From Clostridiaceae bacterium (GTDB lineage Bacteria; Bacillota; Clostridia; UMGS1883; JAAYMJ01), in contig JAAYMJ010000135.1 of NCBI GenBank assembly GCA_012521455.1, positions 1 to 7,244 on the forward strand: 7,244 bases of DNA, read 5' to 3'. The notes beneath the pieces were generated by a model. The model did not search any database. It was not told where the DNA came from and saw only the letters and a program-made list of their open reading frames with translations. The position numbers and the translations under genes were made by a program. Positions within the stretch are counted from its first letter, which is position 1. The number at the start of each line of letters is the position of its first letter. Below, in pieces: positions 5,498 to 7,244 of this stretch.

Positions 5498-7225
5498 TCA
5501 CTCAAAAAATATGTCTTGCGTATTTTGTAAATCCGGGTTTTCCGCCTGCTGTTGGCTATTTTGCACGTCTTGCGCGGGCTCGTTTATTACGGGTTGGCCG
5601 TTATTTTCTTCATTCACCAAATTATTTTGGGTATCAATACCATCATTTTGAGGGTCAATTGAAATTGTCGGGTTTGTGCCGACAGAAACATATTCGTTTG
5701 TGGGTTTATAGGTGCTTTTCCCCAGATAAACCCTGTCAATGATTTTTCCGTCTTTTTTAATAATTTTATAGCTTTCCACCACATACCCGTTTGCGCCTTT
5801 TTGGGTAACCTTCCTAACCCCCGCAGGGAGTGAGGGGTCCAATTTTTCTATTGTGGTATAGGGTGTGGTAGAAAGGATTTTATTTTCAATTGAAATATCA
5901 ATATTTTCAAATTTAGTGCCTAAAATTTTTACATGCATTACCCTGTTTTTATTGGTTGTTACTATTTTTATCGGGTATTCGGTGTTGTTTTTAAACTTAA
6001 AGTCAATGGCGCCATAAGACACCGTCGCGTCCTGCCCTAACGGCACATAGCCCACAATCAGCTGGTGGTTCCTTCGTTCGGTAATTTCTAAATTTGATTT
6101 TAAAACAGCGTTATATAAGGTGGAAGAAACCTGGCAAATGCCCCCGCCGATACCGTCTTCAATCATGCCTGCAATATACACATGGGCGGTTTTATAGCCG
6201 TTTTTCGCGCTTCTCTCCCCCACCACATTGTTGAAGGAAAACTCATCCCCCGGGCCTAGTACCACACCATTTAGCTTTGAGCTTGCAAGTTCCACGTTTA
6301 TTGCCCTGTTTACGCTTGATGTCTGGTACCCTGTGGAATACTCGCCCAAAACATCGCGGAATAAATAATCCTTGATTTCATCCTGAAAACGTTTAGGTTT
6401 AATGAGGGTTACAGGGATTGTGAAACGTTTCCCTTCTTCGCGGTTTTCTTCTATAATCTTTCTGGCAACTTCCTTGTCAAATGTAACGCCGTATTTTTCC
6501 GCAATCAAAACAGCCTCGTTGTCTTTTACCTCAAAATGGGCGTCAACAGGGTCCCCAGTAAATTCCTCATACAGCTCATCCACATTGATTTCTTTTGGTT
6601 TTAACTGCTTTGAAAACAGTTTGATGGATTTTATATCATTTATCACGGCATTTATCACTTCTTTTTTTATGTCGTCCCTGCTAAAGCCTACGCCGCTTTT
6701 GCCGTTTACGATTATTAGCTCATCATTGATAATCTCAATTTTAGCCTCGGTTGCCTCTTTGTTTATTTCCGATAGCAGTTCACCCACAATTTTATCAAAA
6801 ACTTTTTCATCCAAACGGATGCTTAAGGGCAAAACCTTTTTCCTAAACCTGTATGTAAATTTAAAAATTTTTGAAAAAACGCCCTTTTGGTTTTGCCCCT
6901 CTTTTAGGGCTTTATTAATTGTATGGTCTAAATCGTATGTAATTCCAAGGTCAGCCAGCTTAAAATCATGCTTTTGGTTATCGAAAAATATGGTTATAAA
7001 GTTATCATTGTTATTATCATACTTTTTTGAAAGAACCAATTTTGCCTGTTCCTTGTCCATATTCCCTATGCGGATATCATTTATATAAATATGGTGCATT
7101 ATTCTATTATTATCGTCAGATCGTGAAATAACAAAACCAATTACCACTCCTAAAAGCGTTAACAAAACGATAATTAAAACAGGTGCCAGTATTTTAAAAA
7201 CATTTGATTCCCTTCTTAATTCCAA
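5498..7225 (-). CDS. Membrane-anchored VanW-family protein with peptidoglycan-binding-like and G5 domains
   Basis: This is a cell-surface protein of unknown biochemical activity; VanW was named from some vancomycin-resistance clusters, but most family members, probably including this one, are not resistance genes. The 575-residue chain begins with basic residues and one hydrophobic helix (about 11-33) with no clear signal peptidase site, so it is probably an N-terminally anchored protein facing the wall. Residues about 60-290 resemble putative peptidoglycan-binding (PG_binding_4-type) segments, with repeated cues LGITYD, VNGKSGVGFS and AEKYGVTFD. The VanW core spans about 296-425, with YSTGYQ, LGPGDEFSFNNVVG and GGGICQVSSTLYNA (360-373). 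A G5-like segment follows (about 443-516), then a Q/N/D-rich, probably disordered tail to the end. TTG 7225 is chosen because AGGAGG lies 8 nt upstream; the GTG at 7234 overlaps that site. The topoisomerase gene begins 23 bp downstream. The upstream promoter lies outside the window. Confidence 0.85.
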   Translation of the reverse strand: MELRRESNVFKILAPVLIIVLLTLLGVVIGFVISRSDDNNRIMHHIYINDIRIGNMDKEQAKLVLSKKYDNNNDNFITIFFDNQKHDFKLADLGITYDLDHTINKALKEGQNQKGVFSKIFKFTYRFRKKVLPLSIRLDEKVFDKIVGELLSEINKEATEAKIEIINDELIIVNGKSGVGFSRDDIKKEVINAVINDIKSIKLFSKQLKPKEINVDELYEEFTGDPVDAHFEVKDNEAVLIAEKYGVTFDKEVARKIIEENREEGKRFTIPVTLIKPKRFQDEIKDYLFRDVLGEYSTGYQTSSVNRAINVELASSKLNGVVLGPGDEFSFNNVVGERSAKNGYKTAHVYIAGMIEDGIGGGICQVSSTLYNAVLKSNLEITERRNHQLIVGYVPLGQDATVSYGAIDFKFKNNTEYPIKIVTTNKNRVMHVKILGTKFENIDISIENKILSTTPYTTIEKLDPSLPAGVRKVTQKGANGYVVESYKIIKKDGKIIDRVYLGKSTYKPTNEYVSVGTNPTISIDPQNDGIDTQNNLVNEENNGQPVINEPAQDVQNSQQQAENPDLQNTQDIFFE

Positions 7226-7233
7226 TTGCCGCA

Positions 7234-7239
7234 CCTCCT
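7234..7239 (-). promoter_or_regulatory. Ribosome binding site that sets the vanW start at TTG 7225
   Basis: On the minus strand a perfect AGGAGG ends at position 7234. The GTG at 7234-7232 begins on the last G of this motif and so cannot be the start it serves. The in-frame TTG at 7225-7223 is 8 nt downstream, an ideal spacing. The start was decided on this basis. Confidence 0.85.
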
Positions 7240-7244
7240 AAAAT

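Noticed and set aside
5452..5742. 96-codon plus-strand open frame across the vanW-topoisomerase junction
   Set aside because: It overlaps both real genes on the opposite strand and has no family resemblance; its composition is that of a reverse complement.
6402..7088. 228-codon open frame on the plus strand opposite vanW
   Set aside because: It is fully antisense to a gene with clear VanW-family domains. Its translation is Ser/Phe/Leu-rich low-complexity sequence, as expected from the complement of Lys/Glu/Asn-rich codons. No recognisable motif.
5498..7225. VanW as a vancomycin-resistance determinant
   Set aside because: No vanA/B-type ligase, vanH, vanX or vanRS gene is present, and the PG-binding-like, VanW and G5 architecture is common in ordinary clostridial surface proteins.
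1..7244. Mobile element, prophage, CRISPR array or defence system
   Set aside because: No transposase, integrase, terminal inverted repeats, spaced identical repeats or defence-type genes are visible; all coding space is taken up by four metabolic, envelope and DNA-handling genes.

Overview
The window looks like a piece of the chromosome of a low-to-moderate-GC anaerobic Gram-positive bacterium of the class Clostridia. The reasons are an oxygen-sensitive glycyl radical enzyme closely resembling clostridial HypD, strong AGGAGG-type ribosome binding sites, frequent TTG starts, an AT-rich sigma-A-type promoter, a VanW/G5 cell-wall protein and intrinsic terminators. No phylogenetic marker allows a finer placement.

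Layout: positions 1-204 are non-coding and AT-rich. They carry a near-consensus promoter (TTGACA, 17 bp, TACAAT) overlapped by a dyad that could be an operator. This promoter reads rightward into a two-gene operon: a compact radical-SAM activating enzyme (205-966, TTG start), then, 24 bp later, a 789-residue glycyl radical enzyme (991-3360). Every active-site residue I can recall for trans-4-hydroxy-L-proline dehydratase HypD is present. Together the two proteins would install a glycyl radical and dehydrate trans-4-hydroxy-L-proline to pyrroline-5-carboxylate, which ProC would reduce to proline. No proC lies in the window.

Positions 3361-3494 hold two hairpin terminators that separate this operon from a convergent leftward pair. 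That pair is a membrane-anchored VanW-family protein (7225-5498, TTG start set by an AGGAGG) followed after 23 bp by a divergent type IIA topoisomerase ATPase/TOPRIM subunit (5474-3495). The topoisomerase keeps the GHKL, QTK, EGDSA and DxDxDG motifs but departs from the GyrB/ParE consensus around most of them. No ParC/GyrA partner is present.

Two of the four genes start at TTG, and for three of the four the longest open frame over-extends the start. The better starts, chosen from ribosome binding sites, are used here. I see no RNA genes, CRISPR arrays, transposons, phage genes or attachment sites. I also see no clearly undescribed multi-gene system. The points worth following are the hydroxyproline module without proC, its candidate operator, and the divergent topoisomerase subunit paired with a cell-wall gene.
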